64,000 nt of DNA, taken from the NCBI RefSeq assembly GCF_017875395.1, contig NZ_JAGGMO010000005.1, forward strand, positions 105,747 through 169,746, in the 5' to 3' direction. Shown here one piece after another: positions 9,156-19,681 of this stretch (the stretch's first letter is position 1; every line of letters starts with the position of its first letter). The notes below the pieces were generated by a model, which had not been told where the DNA came from, made no database searches, and saw nothing but the letters and a program-made list of their open reading frames with translations. A program made the position numbers and the translations under genes. This stretch comes from Methanococcus voltae. GTDB taxonomy: Archaea > AGJL01 > Methanococci > Methanococcales > Methanococcaceae.

Positions 9156-9842
9156 ATGGCAAAAGTTAAAGAAAAGTTCGATAATGTATTTGAATTAGAT
9201 TTAGGCGATGGAATTGAAAGAATTGGTACAAAATCATTAGTTCCAAACAAAAGAGTATACGGCGAAAAATTAGTTAACGTTAAAAATACAGAGTACAGAG
9301 TATGGAACCCTAACAAAAGTAAGTTGGGAGCATCTATCATTAACGGATTAAAGGAAATGCCAATTAAAAAAGGCAGTAAAGTCTTATACTTGGGAGCTTC
9401 TGCAGGTACTACTCCGTCACACGTTGCAGATATTGCTGAAGATTCTCCAGTTTACGCTGTTGAGTTTGCACCAAGAATTATGAGAGAGTTCATTGAAAGC
9501 TGTGAAGGTAGGAAAAACTTATTCCCTATTTTAGGCGATGCAAACAAACCAGATGAATATGCGAACATCGTGGAAAAAGTAGACGTTATATTCGAAGACG
9601 TTGCACAACCAAACCAAGCTGAAATATTGATAAAAAATGCCAAATGGTTTTTGAAAGAAGGCGGATATGGTATGATATCAATTAAAGCAAGAAGTGTCGA
9701 TGTTACAGAAAACCCTAGAGTAATATTTGAAGCTCAAAAAGAAATCATGGAACAAAACGGTTTCAAAATCGTAGATGCTATAAATATTGAACCATTTGAA
9801 AAAGACCACATGTTATTTGTTGGAATTTGGAATGGACAATAA
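9156..9842 (+). CDS. flpA: Fibrillarin-like rRNA/tRNA 2'-O-methyltransferase
   Basis: The methyltransferase of the box C/D RNP, using S-adenosylmethionine to methylate the ribose chosen by the guide RNA. The 228-residue protein shows YRVWNPNKSKLGASI, the SAM loop YLGASAGTTPSHVADI (about 75-90), AVEFAPR, DVAQPNQ and ISIKARSVD with the catalytic lysine. GGTGGT precedes the ATG. It lies 110 bases after nop5 on the same strand. A probable C/D guide RNA occurs in the same window at 46.5 kb. Confidence 0.96.
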   Translation: MAKVKEKFDNVFELDLGDGIERIGTKSLVPNKRVYGEKLVNVKNTEYRVWNPNKSKLGASIINGLKEMPIKKGSKVLYLGASAGTTPSHVADIAEDSPVYAVEFAPRIMREFIESCEGRKNLFPILGDANKPDEYANIVEKVDVIFEDVAQPNQAEILIKNAKWFLKEGGYGMISIKARSVDVTENPRVIFEAQKEIMEQNGFKIVDAINIEPFEKDHMLFVGIWNGQ

Positions 9843-10164
9843 CTTAAATTATAATTAAATATACTTAATTTTATTTTTAGTTTTATTATTAGATTTATTA
9901 TTAGATTTATTATTAGTTTTAAGTACAATAATTTTAAAATAGTATTTTCTTTTTATTTCTTATTTTATTTCTTATTTTTCATATGAATAAGTAGGATTCA
10001 GTATAGGTGTAATCATCATAAGTCAGATAACCCTCTTTTCATCACAATCCTAATCAAATCTTATTTAAACCTAGTATTATATAATATTATCCATTAGAAT
10101 TAAATAATCGGATAATTTCGATGTAGTCATCGTATGATTATTATAAAACTATGTAGGGATAGAT
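9843..10164. other. Intergenic region before fdhD
   Basis: 322 bases. The first 100 are T-rich with ATTAGATTTATT repeats downstream of flpA, consistent with U-tract termination. The rest is less AT-rich (10000-10060) and may carry the fdhD promoter. No reading frame is supported. Confidence 0.45.
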
Positions 10165-11019
10165 ATGAAAAATACGAATAATAAGGACAATAATTCGAAT
10201 AAAAATGGTAAAAATATTCCTAAATCGGATAAAATAAGTCGTATGGATAGGTACAATAATTTAGATAATGATATTAAAGATACTGTAACGTTAAGAGACG
10301 CTTACTCCTGGGATGAAGAAAAAGGATTAAAAAACAAGCAAGATATTGTAGTAGTTGAACAAATTTGTGAATTTTATAAAAATGAGGAATATAAAGGTAA
10401 AGTTTTAGCATCGCCAAATGGATTAAAGGAATTATTGGTTGGACATATTATAAGTGAAGGTAATTTTAAAAAAGATGAAAAAATTAAGGAAATTAAAATA
10501 ATTGAAGAAAGTGATGAAATAGAAGGTTTAAAAAATAGAAAAATAATTAAATTAAAACTATATACTGAAAGTAATGATTTAAACGAAATTAAAACAGGAA
10601 ATGATTTAAATTTAAAATTAAGTACCATTAAGAAGATTATGGTACAAATGCCTACGATGTCTAACATTTGGGAGTTAACCGGAGGCGTGCATTGGGCAGG
10701 ATTATTTGATATGGAAGGGAATAAACTTACATACTACGAAGATATTGGACGACATAACGCGATTGACAAAGTTATCGGATATGCGAAAATAAACGGTTTG
10801 GACATCTCAAATTGTATAATCGTTTCGAGTGGTAGGCAACCTACTGCAATGGTAAAAAAAGCCGTAAATGCGGGCTGTAGTGTTATTATTACAAAGTCAC
10901 CATCTACGAATCACGGGATAGACCTTGCAAATAAAGAAAAAATAATATTATTGGGTTTTGCTAGAATTAATCGATTTATGATATACAGCGGTTTAGAATA
11001 TATAAATTTTGAAGAATAA
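10165..11019 (+). CDS. fdhD: FdhD-family protein lacking the usual cysteine pair
   Basis: FdhD moves sulfur to the molybdenum/tungsten cofactor so that formate dehydrogenase can fold actively. The family signature is clear: LTGGVHWAGLFD (171-182), EDIGRHNAIDK (192-202), IIVSSGRQPTAMVKKA and ITKSPSTNHGIDLA. The N-terminal 55 residues are asparagine and lysine rich. In the bacterial enzyme a C-G-x-C-G loop precedes the TGG-H block and carries the essential cysteines; here there is no cysteine between residues 69 and 216. Either this lineage uses other residues or the protein has another role. No fdh gene lies nearby. Confidence 0.85.
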   Translation: MKNTNNKDNNSNKNGKNIPKSDKISRMDRYNNLDNDIKDTVTLRDAYSWDEEKGLKNKQDIVVVEQICEFYKNEEYKGKVLASPNGLKELLVGHIISEGNFKKDEKIKEIKIIEESDEIEGLKNRKIIKLKLYTESNDLNEIKTGNDLNLKLSTIKKIMVQMPTMSNIWELTGGVHWAGLFDMEGNKLTYYEDIGRHNAIDKVIGYAKINGLDISNCIIVSSGRQPTAMVKKAVNAGCSVIITKSPSTNHGIDLANKEKIILLGFARINRFMIYSGLEYINFEE

Positions 11020-11174
11020 AAATAATAAAATACCAAAAATATGGAATTATCTTTTATTTTTTTATTAATCTTATTTCTTATTTTTTATATCAATTTATGT
11101 TTTATGTTTTATGTTTTATTTATTTTTAGTATTATTTTTAGTATTATTATTATTATTATTATTATTTCTTAGTT

Positions 11175-12197
11175 CTACCTTAAACTTATTTTCTCATTAT
11201 TTTTCGAGTTACTTTTTAATTTAGACTTTTGAACTAATCTATATAGAGCATAATTTGACAAATCATAAGTATTAGCCAATTCTTGAATTGTATGTTTAAA
11301 TATTACGCTATTACTACCATATTGTAACAAATATTTTTCTAAAAATGAAACATTGGAATAGGTTACTTCAGGATATTTCTTGGTAATCTCATAAATTGCG
11401 TTTAAAGCAGCATTACGAATTATGGTACTCCTAGAACAGGATAATTCCAATAACCGATCCATGTTTTTAACTACTTCATCCTTTCCAGAATTTTGAATAC
11501 TTGAAATCTTACATATTAAATCCATAGGGTTTATTTCATCGAAATCTCCATTTATCATGTTTAAATCGACTTTTTTAGACATTATTTTCTCTTTATTAAC
11601 CATACGATTTAATTTTTCTTTGTTGATTTCCACGTTACTTGCTTCTGGGTTAATATCGTGAATATATTCGGAAATTTCCTTTAGCTTTGTAACGAGTGTG
11701 GATTGAGACTCTTTATCGATTATCTTTTTAAATCTTTCACGTAAAACTTCGTGACCATTCTCTACTTTTTGTCCTTTAAATGACCCATATGCTTTAACTA
11801 TCTCATTGGTGTATTCTCGAATCTCTAAATCAATCGTACCTTTATGTAGTGCCAATACGGATGATTCAAATTCAGAATAAGCTTCTGAAAAACTTTTTAA
11901 GAATATTTTTACACAAATTAATGTGGTAAGTACAACGTGTCTTTCAGGATCTGCCAATAATCTTTTCATAGGCTGGACTAAGGCATTATAATTAAAAGAT
12001 TTTTCTTTAATTGCTACCTTTGTGAGTACATGCAATGAATTAGCCCTAATTTTAGGATTTTTTGACTTTAACATCGCATATAATTCGCCGTGTAACTCCT
12101 CATCTAACCGTGCTTGATTTAGTGCTTCTGCAATAAGACCATCTTCAACCAAGGTCCTAAATTTCCTATTTTTTGAAAATATATTTTCAAGTATCAT
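11175..12197 (-). CDS. HEAT-repeat-like protein, unknown function
   Basis: About 340 residues, almost entirely alpha-helical in character. Repeated pairs such as NPKIRANSLHVLTKVAIKE, DPERHVVLTTLICVKIFLKS and SRSTIIRNAALNAIYEITKKY have the spacing of HEAT or armadillo repeats, which usually serve as protein-binding scaffolds. I start at ATG 12197, four bases after GGTGG; the frame from 12230 starts eleven codons earlier without a site. The same-strand neighbour upstream is another unknown gene. No catalytic motif is visible. Confidence 0.68.
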   Translation of the reverse strand: MILENIFSKNRKFRTLVEDGLIAEALNQARLDEELHGELYAMLKSKNPKIRANSLHVLTKVAIKEKSFNYNALVQPMKRLLADPERHVVLTTLICVKIFLKSFSEAYSEFESSVLALHKGTIDLEIREYTNEIVKAYGSFKGQKVENGHEVLRERFKKIIDKESQSTLVTKLKEISEYIHDINPEASNVEINKEKLNRMVNKEKIMSKKVDLNMINGDFDEINPMDLICKISSIQNSGKDEVVKNMDRLLELSCSRSTIIRNAALNAIYEITKKYPEVTYSNVSFLEKYLLQYGSNSVIFKHTIQELANTYDLSNYALYRLVQKSKLKSNSKNNEKISLR

Positions 12198-12454
12198 TAA
12201 ACCACCGTATCCCAAGTCTATTGGGAACATTAACCTTTGGGTTAAACTACTGCCCCATAATCTAGTACTTATTATTTCGTTAACTAATTAATAAGATTAA
12301 CTCTTTAATTCTAATAATTAAGTTATTCGATTGATTGATAATGTGTTGGTAATAAATTGTTAATAATAAATTGGTAGTATATTAATAATAGTTTTAATAA
12401 TAGTTTTAATAATAATTTTAGTATTATAATTATTATTTTTAATCATATTATGTA

Positions 12455-12961
12455 TTATTCAAATTCAGAACTGTTTGTTGGAGTTACCGAGTATTTTAAA
12501 TCGCTTTTTCTCCTCATTAAATCCATGAATGAGATACTATGTAGTGGGTTTTTACTTGAAGTTAATATTTTTAAATCTGCCGTACATAAATCTACGGATT
12601 CTAATTCAGTTTTTAAAGGAATTGCACCATATTCTAATAAATTTTGCAATAATTCTTCTTGTATATCTACACAATCATGTAAATTTCCAGAGATTTTAAG
12701 TAAATATGCGTTAAATACTAGATCTATGCAATCTAAGATAATTAAGCCGGCATTTTGTAACTGTTGGCACAAAAACGTATAATCCTCTTGAGTAGCTTTT
12801 GTTATGAATTTTACATGGTAATACTTATGGTTTAAAATATTTGTAATTTTTAAATTATAAAATTCAGTTGAATTACTATTTGATAGTATTCTTTTAAAGT
12901 TTGAAAATGCTTCAAATTCACATACTGCTTTTGTGGAATAATATTTTTGTACTCCGGGCAT
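12455..12961 (-). CDS. Unknown protein of 168 residues
   Basis: The ATG at 12961 follows GGTGAT by seven bases. The protein is mixed alpha/beta and contains five cysteines scattered without a metal-binding pattern. A segment around residues 50-80 (HKYYHVKFITKAT, FLCQQLQNAGLIIL) resembles a small sensor-like fold, but I cannot name one. It lies upstream of the HEAT-like gene on the same strand, with about 260 bases between. Frames on the opposite strand lack ribosome binding sites. Confidence 0.58.
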   Translation of the reverse strand: MPGVQKYYSTKAVCEFEAFSNFKRILSNSNSTEFYNLKITNILNHKYYHVKFITKATQEDYTFLCQQLQNAGLIILDCIDLVFNAYLLKISGNLHDCVDIQEELLQNLLEYGAIPLKTELESVDLCTADLKILTSSKNPLHSISFMDLMRRKSDLKYSVTPTNSSEFE

Positions 12962-13446
12962 GATAAAATCACCGTCACCGTTTTAGTAGTATAGTTTGTA
13001 ATATAGTTTATAATATAGTTTATAATATAGTTTATAATATTATTTTGTAGTGTAATTTTAGTATAATAATAGTAGAATATGTAGCACACTAATAGGTAGT
13101 TAGTATATTAAATATAATCTTGTTTAAACATTCGATAATATGGATTATATGCTTTTAAAGTATATATTATTTATTCTTTAAATCTATGATAAATAAACAA
13201 ATTACTTATTTAAAACCTTTAAAACTTTTAAAATTTATAAAATAAATAATATGATTAGTAATGGGTAGAAAATAAATATAAATCCGTAATTCACCAAAAT
13301 ATAACATAAATAACATAGGTTTAAATAATTTAAAGGCATATTTAATATAAACAATTGTAAAAATATTGGCTTATAAAAACTTGTTTAAATTTAGTAAAAT
13401 AAGCTATTGATATTATAATTTTATAGATAACTAATAGGTGAATAGT
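12962..13446. other. Divergent region before histone gene, with tandem repeats
   Basis: 485 AT-rich bases. Four 12-base tandem copies of ATAGTTTATAAT lie at 12991-13038, next to the unknown gene's start. A TATA-like TTTAATATAAAC near 13339-13350 could drive the histone gene. No other gene is visible. Confidence 0.5.
12991..13038 (+). repeat. 12-bp tandem repeat, four copies
   Basis: ATAGTTTGTAAT is followed by three exact copies of ATAGTTTATAAT. It lies 30 bases upstream of the start of the gene at 12961, so it may overlap that gene's promoter. It is also the kind of repeat that changes copy number by slippage. Confidence 0.8.
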
Positions 13447-13746
13447 ATGATACCAAAAGGAACCGTTAAAAGAATTATGAAAGATAATACTGATATGTAC
13501 GTGTCTACAGAATCAGTTGTTGCTTTAGTTGACATTCTTCAAGAAATGATAGTAACCACTACAAAAATTGCCGAAGAGAATGCTGCAAAAGATAAAAGAA
13601 AAACCATTAAAGCGAGAGATATTGAAGAATGTGACGCTGAAAGGTTAAAGGAAAAGATATTACAAGTTTCAGAGCGAACTGAAAAAGTTAATATGTTGGC
13701 TAACGAGATATTACACGTTATTGCTTCAGAATTAGAGAGATACTAA
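13447..13746 (+). CDS. hmvA: Archaeal histone with C-terminal extension (HMvA/MJ1647 type)
   Basis: A histone-fold DNA-binding protein. Residues 1-67 form the fold, with the start IPKGTVKRIMKDNTDMYVS, the helix VALVDILQEMIVTTTKIAEE and RKTIKARDIEECD as the last strand and helix. The remaining 32 residues (RLKEKILQVSERTEKV to the end) extend beyond the usual 66-70 residue archaeal histone. The same kind of tail is known in M. jannaschii MJ1647, where it allows tetramer formation and DNA bridging, and I recall it in M. voltae HMvA. The ATG at 13447 follows GGTGA; GTG 13438 is part of that site. Confidence 0.88.
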   Translation: MIPKGTVKRIMKDNTDMYVSTESVVALVDILQEMIVTTTKIAEENAAKDKRKTIKARDIEECDAERLKEKILQVSERTEKVNMLANEILHVIASELERY

Positions 13747-14052
13747 GTGGATGAAACATAAATATGGACTAAATTGTGGTTAAAAAAGTAAAATACCCAA
13801 AATTAAAATAAATAATATTAATAAATTGATTAATTGCATGTTAATAATAAATTAACAAATAATAAATTAATTTTTAAAGCATATAATATAAAATTATATA
13901 GTTTAATAATTTTATATTGTATCCCTTATATTAAAACAATATTATTCTATTATATCACTTTCAATCATTTGTTTAAGTTTATTCTAATTTTATTTTGTAT
14001 TAATTTAATATGTTTTTAATATATTTCAACATTGTTTAATATATTTATTAGA
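13747..14052. other. Convergent intergenic region
   Basis: 306 very AT-rich bases between the histone gene and the winged-helix gene, which converge. A 61-codon frame at 13834-14019 has no ribosome binding site and only AT-driven residues, so it is not called. Several T-runs could end either transcript. Confidence 0.45.
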
Positions 14053-14400
14053 TTATTTTCTTGAGTTAATCACTCCATTAAATGTGTCATTAGAATCATC
14101 ATTTAACTCTAATTGTCCACATTCAACACATTTTTGTTCTAATAAATCAACATCTTGGTAAATACTCAACGCATCTTTTCCCAAATCTGTTATACTGTAA
14201 TAAACTTTGGGTAAATTTTTTTCAATATCCTCAGACCTTTTAGAAACTAAACCTTTATAGTATAGTTTATTCAAATCTTCGGATAAATTACCCGTATTTA
14301 TGCCAGTATTTTTTGATATTTCTCTGAAATACAATTCTCTTTCTTGTTCTAAGATATCGAGTATTTTCCTTACATTCTTTCTTGCCAATAGTTTAATCAT
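14053..14400 (-). CDS. Winged-helix transcriptional regulator (ArsR/MarR-like)
   Basis: 115 residues from ATG 14400. MIKLLARKNVRKILDILEQE, REISKNTGINTGNLSEDLNKL (the recognition helix) and YYKGLVSKRSE followed by a YYSITDLGKDAL wing are typical of winged-helix regulators. C-V-E-C near the end is a lone cysteine pair. A longer frame from 14490 encodes 30 extra hydrophobic residues but crosses a TATA-like TATATATA at 14442-14449, so the inner start is better. Palindromes about 200 bases upstream (14583-14627) are candidate operators. Confidence 0.75.
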   Translation of the reverse strand: MIKLLARKNVRKILDILEQERELYFREISKNTGINTGNLSEDLNKLYYKGLVSKRSEDIEKNLPKVYYSITDLGKDALSIYQDVDLLEQKCVECGQLELNDDSNDTFNGVINSRK

Positions 14401-14582
14401 ACATACCAACTTCTTTAAATGTTCTCTCCCGAATGTAAGAATATATATACAACTAAACAGTACACCCAAATTGATTAAATGGAAATACACTCATAAGCAT
14501 ATGCTATATGAATTATATACGACATATGCTATAATTAGTTACCACCCTAAACAATTTAATATGTACATAGTACAAATGTATA

Positions 14583-14601
14583 TATATCAAAAATTGATAT
14601 A
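14583..14601. promoter_or_regulatory. Palindrome TATATCAA-AAA-TTGATATA
   Basis: Perfect eight-base arms around AAA. It sits nine bases before a second palindrome and could be an operator for the winged-helix gene or part of a small transcript. Confidence 0.45.
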
Positions 14602-14609
14602 TTATTCTC

Positions 14610-14627
14610 GAGTGTAAACTTACACTC
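14610..14627. promoter_or_regulatory. Palindrome GAGTGTAA-AC-TTACACTC, candidate operator
   Basis: Perfect eight-base arms with a two-base centre, a size typical for a dimeric winged-helix regulator. Partial matches occur closer to the regulator gene (ACACTCAT near 14487 and a GTGTAAG-like sequence on the minus strand near 14437), which supports autoregulation as a possibility. Confidence 0.5.
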
Positions 14628-14647
14628 ATTACGTGAGATTGATATAC

Positions 14648-14668
14648 TCCCCTTAGGGGGATTTTTTT
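14648..14668 (+). terminator. Hairpin with T-tract on the plus strand
   Basis: TCCCC pairs with GGGGA around a four-base loop and is followed by seven T residues and a further T-rich stretch. No protein gene precedes it on the plus strand, so it would end a short unannotated transcript starting within about 100-150 bases upstream. Confidence 0.5.
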
Positions 14669-15110
14669 CTTTTTATTTTTTTAAGATAAAGTTTTATTAA
14701 TAATTATCTATATGTGATACCACAGTATAAGATTTATTATAATACATATTAATACTAATCTGTTTAAATTTACTGCGATAATAGGACAAATTATAGATTT
14801 TATTACTTTTAACGAACGTATTATTTAAATATATTTGACTAATTACGAACCTAGAGGTACTAAATTAATCAAAAAATTAATTGAAATTAATTATCTCAAT
14901 ATAATTTAAGTACTTATTCGTCGTTATTGCAAATATGCACAATATATTCATCTTTCATCTATAATATAATTTACCCCATTTTTGGAGAATTATATAATAA
15001 GCTGAAAATTAGATCATGTTATTTAAAATTAAATATATTGACTGAGTAGTCGAGTATATTTAGTTTTTAGTTTAATGTATTGATAAATATTAAAAGAGAA
15101 AATATATAAG

Positions 15111-15368
15111 TCATTCATCAATTCTTTGAGTTCTTTTTACAGTGAATGCAAAGAATGCGGGTAAAACTGCACCCCCCAATATAGCTTCGGTTACCGCTAC
15201 ATCAGGAGCTAATAGGCTACTGAACAAATACGCCAAACCTAAACCGCCTAAACCAGTCAAAACGACGCATTTGATTAAATCTTTTTGTATTAATGCACCA
15301 ACATAGGACAATAATACTAAAAACATTACAAAGACATCTAAAATATTTATAATTTCTATATTTACCAT
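15111..15368 (-). CDS. ehbD: Ehb energy-converting hydrogenase subunit, DUF4040/MbhD-like
   Basis: An 85-residue membrane protein with three hydrophobic spans: ILDVFVMFLVLLSYVGAL, IKCVVLTGLGGLGLAYLF and a third containing VTEAILGGAVLPAFFAFTV. The VAVTEA-x-x-G-A-x-x-P pattern is that of the MbhD/MrpB N-terminal family found in membrane-bound hydrogenases and Mrp antiporters. In Methanococcus such genes belong to the Ehb complex, which reduces ferredoxin for anabolism. I start at ATG 15368, after GTGA. The letter D is assigned by family and not verified. Confidence 0.68.
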   Translation of the reverse strand: MVNIEIINILDVFVMFLVLLSYVGALIQKDLIKCVVLTGLGGLGLAYLFSSLLAPDVAVTEAILGGAVLPAFFAFTVKRTQRIDE

Positions 15369-15504
15369 TTTTTCACGAATTACCATTTTATATTACTTAT
15401 ACATATTTAAGGATACATTGATACATTCTAACATAAATTTATTGATTATCTATTGGTTGTTATTTATTATCGACTATTTATTATAAATTATAGATTTATT
15501 TCAA

Positions 15505-15786
15505 TTATTTTGAAATTTCATCGTTATAATTTGCATTTGCAATTGCGTGAGCCGAAAAAGGCGATAATATCAAATAAACAAGTGCTAAAAGTGGTTGGTT
15601 AAACATAAACAATATAACGATACAGGAAATATCTACGATTCCTACAATGTGAAGTCTTGCATAAACTATATTTTTACTAATATCACTTTGAGTCCAAAGC
15701 TTTATAGATGCAACTAAAATTCCTAAAGAAGCCAATGTTAAAACTAAATTCTGTAAAAAGTCACGTATTAACAGAAAATCAAACAT
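15505..15786 (-). CDS. ehbC: Ehb energy-converting hydrogenase subunit, MnhG-like
   Basis: 93 residues with three membrane spans: LVLTLASLGILVASIKLW, HIVGIVDISCIVILFMF and PLLALVYLILSPFSAHAIA. YARLHIVGIVD and the P-x-S-A-H-A-I-A end match the MnhG/MrpG family, which forms part of the antiporter-like module of group 4 hydrogenases. GGTGA precedes ATG 15786. It is followed by the MbhD-like gene on the same strand after about 135 bases, so the two are likely co-transcribed. The catalytic hydrogenase genes are elsewhere. Confidence 0.68.
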   Translation of the reverse strand: MFDFLLIRDFLQNLVLTLASLGILVASIKLWTQSDISKNIVYARLHIVGIVDISCIVILFMFNQPLLALVYLILSPFSAHAIANANYNDEISK

Positions 15787-17648
<1,862 letters not shown>

Positions 17649-17912
17649 TAAAATAAATGTTAAATAAACAACAATTATTAATTTTTTTAAGACTATTTCA
17701 TTCTCTTTTTTATATTTGATTTTAATTAAGTTTGATATTATTTTACTTATGTTTAATCTATGATTAGCATGCCTTTAATTTATTTTATACCCATAATTTT
17801 AATTATGAGTGATGTATTAAAAATATTTGATAATAAAATATTTAGAATATGGAAAAATAGAAAAATATATCTATAAAGATAAATATTTAAACTTATGATT
17901 TGAAGCGATAGC

Positions 17913-19607
17913 ATGATTTTAGGGATTAATGACGGACATAATTCGAGTATATCATTATTTAACGATGATAAAGGTAATAAATGTAAAATTGAATATGCTA
18001 TAAGCGAAGAAAGAATTACAAGGGTAAAAAACATTCGAGGATTTCCTAAAAATTCAATAAACAATGTTTTTAAAAATTCTAAATCCGAAACTGATGATGG
18101 AAATCGATATCAATATCAACATCCGGAAATTGATTTAATCACTATTGGTGGAAAATTTAGAAAAAATAACCGATTAAATAAATTAAAAGAGTTTTCAAAT
18201 AGTCAAAACAAGCCTTTATTATATTTTGACCATCATTTATGTCATGCTTCATTATATAAGTTAAATCATGACTTTAAAAAAGGAAAGGAGTACTTAATTA
18301 TTACCCTTGATGGTGCAGGCGATGGTTTATCCTCTACGGTATCGGTTGCAAAAAACAATAAAATAGATACCATTGCTCAAAGTGATAATATTAACTCTAT
18401 GGGCGATATTTACGCTTCATTCACTGAATTGTTAGGTTTTAAACCCATGGAGGATGAAGGCAAAGTTATGGGTTTAGCAGGTTATGATTTAGATTCCAAA
18501 TATAATGAAATCTATGAAAAAACCCTTTCGAACGTTGAAAATAAAATTATCGAATACCATACAAAAACTAAAACATTTACAAATTATTTGGGCGTTATAG
18601 GTAATCAATCAACCAAAGAATTAGAAAAATTATTTAAAATGTCCAAATCGTATCCTATTTGTGATTTCAACAGTATTTCTGAAAAAATAGTTCTTTCAAA
18701 AATTATTCAGAGAAAATTGGAAGAAACAACCAAATTAATGATTGAAAATTTTGTAAAAGAAACTGGAATTGAAGATATTGTACTTTCAGGAGGCGTTGCT
18801 CAAAATGTTAAGTTAAATATGGAAATAAACAATATGGATTGTGTAAATTCGGTTTATGTACCACCTTTTCCATCTGATGAAGGTTTAAGTATTGGTTCTT
18901 GTCTATTAGCGTCCTCAGTTAAATCTAAATCGGAAAATATTAAGAATATGACTACATACTTGGGGAACGATATTCATATTTCCAATATTGAGGATTTAGA
19001 AATTAAAAATAATACCTTAGTAAATAACTTTAAAGATTTTAAAATTACCTATTTGGAAGAAAATGAAATTCCAAATAGTATTGCTAATTTATTAATAAAT
19101 AATAAAATAATTTGCATTTGCAGGGGGCGAATGGAATTTGGACCTCGTGCTTTAGGGAATAGAAGCATTATAGCATTGCCAACCCGTGAAAACGCTCAAA
19201 AAATTAATAAATTACTCAATAGGTATGAGCACATGCCTTATGCACCAACTGTATTATGGGAACATGCTTCAGATTATGTTAAAAACCCATTCTATAGTCC
19301 ACATATGGCATTTTTGTTTAAAAGTTACAGATTAGAATCCAATAGTCTCATGAGTGGAGTTATACACCACGATGGCACTAGCCGACCTCAAATGTTAAAA
19401 AAAGAGTATAATCCGGCCTATTATGAAATTATCAGGTCATTAGGAGATAATTTTGGGTTAAATTCTCAATCTTGTTATTCAGTGCTAAACACTAGCTTCA
19501 ATTTGCACGGTGAACCTATCGTTTGTAACGTAGATGACGCTATTCGCTCTTTTGTGGGTGATGCTTTGCTACTGGGTAATGTATTAATTGAAAAGGTAAA
19601 CGTATAA
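17913..19607 (+). CDS. NodU/TobZ-type carbamoyltransferase
   Basis: Members transfer a carbamoyl group from carbamoyl phosphate, via a carbamoyl-adenylate, to sugars or natural products. The N-terminal Kae1-like domain shows ILGINDGHNSS (2-12), metal-binding histidines in FDHHLCHASLY, TLDGAGDG and MEDEGKVMGLAGYD. The C-terminal domain shows GRMEFGPRALGNRSI and LNTSFNLHGEPIV. At 564 residues it is complete. The substrate is unknown; carbamoylation of a surface glycan is a reasonable guess. It sits between aspartate kinase and citramalate synthase but has no evident link to either. Confidence 0.83.
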   Translation: MILGINDGHNSSISLFNDDKGNKCKIEYAISEERITRVKNIRGFPKNSINNVFKNSKSETDDGNRYQYQHPEIDLITIGGKFRKNNRLNKLKEFSNSQNKPLLYFDHHLCHASLYKLNHDFKKGKEYLIITLDGAGDGLSSTVSVAKNNKIDTIAQSDNINSMGDIYASFTELLGFKPMEDEGKVMGLAGYDLDSKYNEIYEKTLSNVENKIIEYHTKTKTFTNYLGVIGNQSTKELEKLFKMSKSYPICDFNSISEKIVLSKIIQRKLEETTKLMIENFVKETGIEDIVLSGGVAQNVKLNMEINNMDCVNSVYVPPFPSDEGLSIGSCLLASSVKSKSENIKNMTTYLGNDIHISNIEDLEIKNNTLVNNFKDFKITYLEENEIPNSIANLLINNKIICICRGRMEFGPRALGNRSIIALPTRENAQKINKLLNRYEHMPYAPTVLWEHASDYVKNPFYSPHMAFLFKSYRLESNSLMSGVIHHDGTSRPQMLKKEYNPAYYEIIRSLGDNFGLNSQSCYSVLNTSFNLHGEPIVCNVDDAIRSFVGDALLLGNVLIEKVNV

Positions 19608-19681
19608 ATTTATAAAATAATTTTAATAAATAATTTTAATAAAATATAACATATATTAAGGGATTTAAAAGTAGGGATATT

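Larger units (their letters stand above)
14401..15110. other. Large intergenic region with palindromes and a terminator
   Basis: About 700 bases without a protein gene. Two palindromes at 14583-14601 and 14610-14627 are followed by a short GC hairpin with a T-tract at 14648-14668. Beyond 14700 I see only AT-rich sequence, downstream of the two Ehb genes. Confidence 0.5.

Noticed and set aside
13834..14019. 61-codon plus-strand frame after the histone gene
   Set aside because: Composition follows base bias, no start context, lies in a convergent intergenic region.
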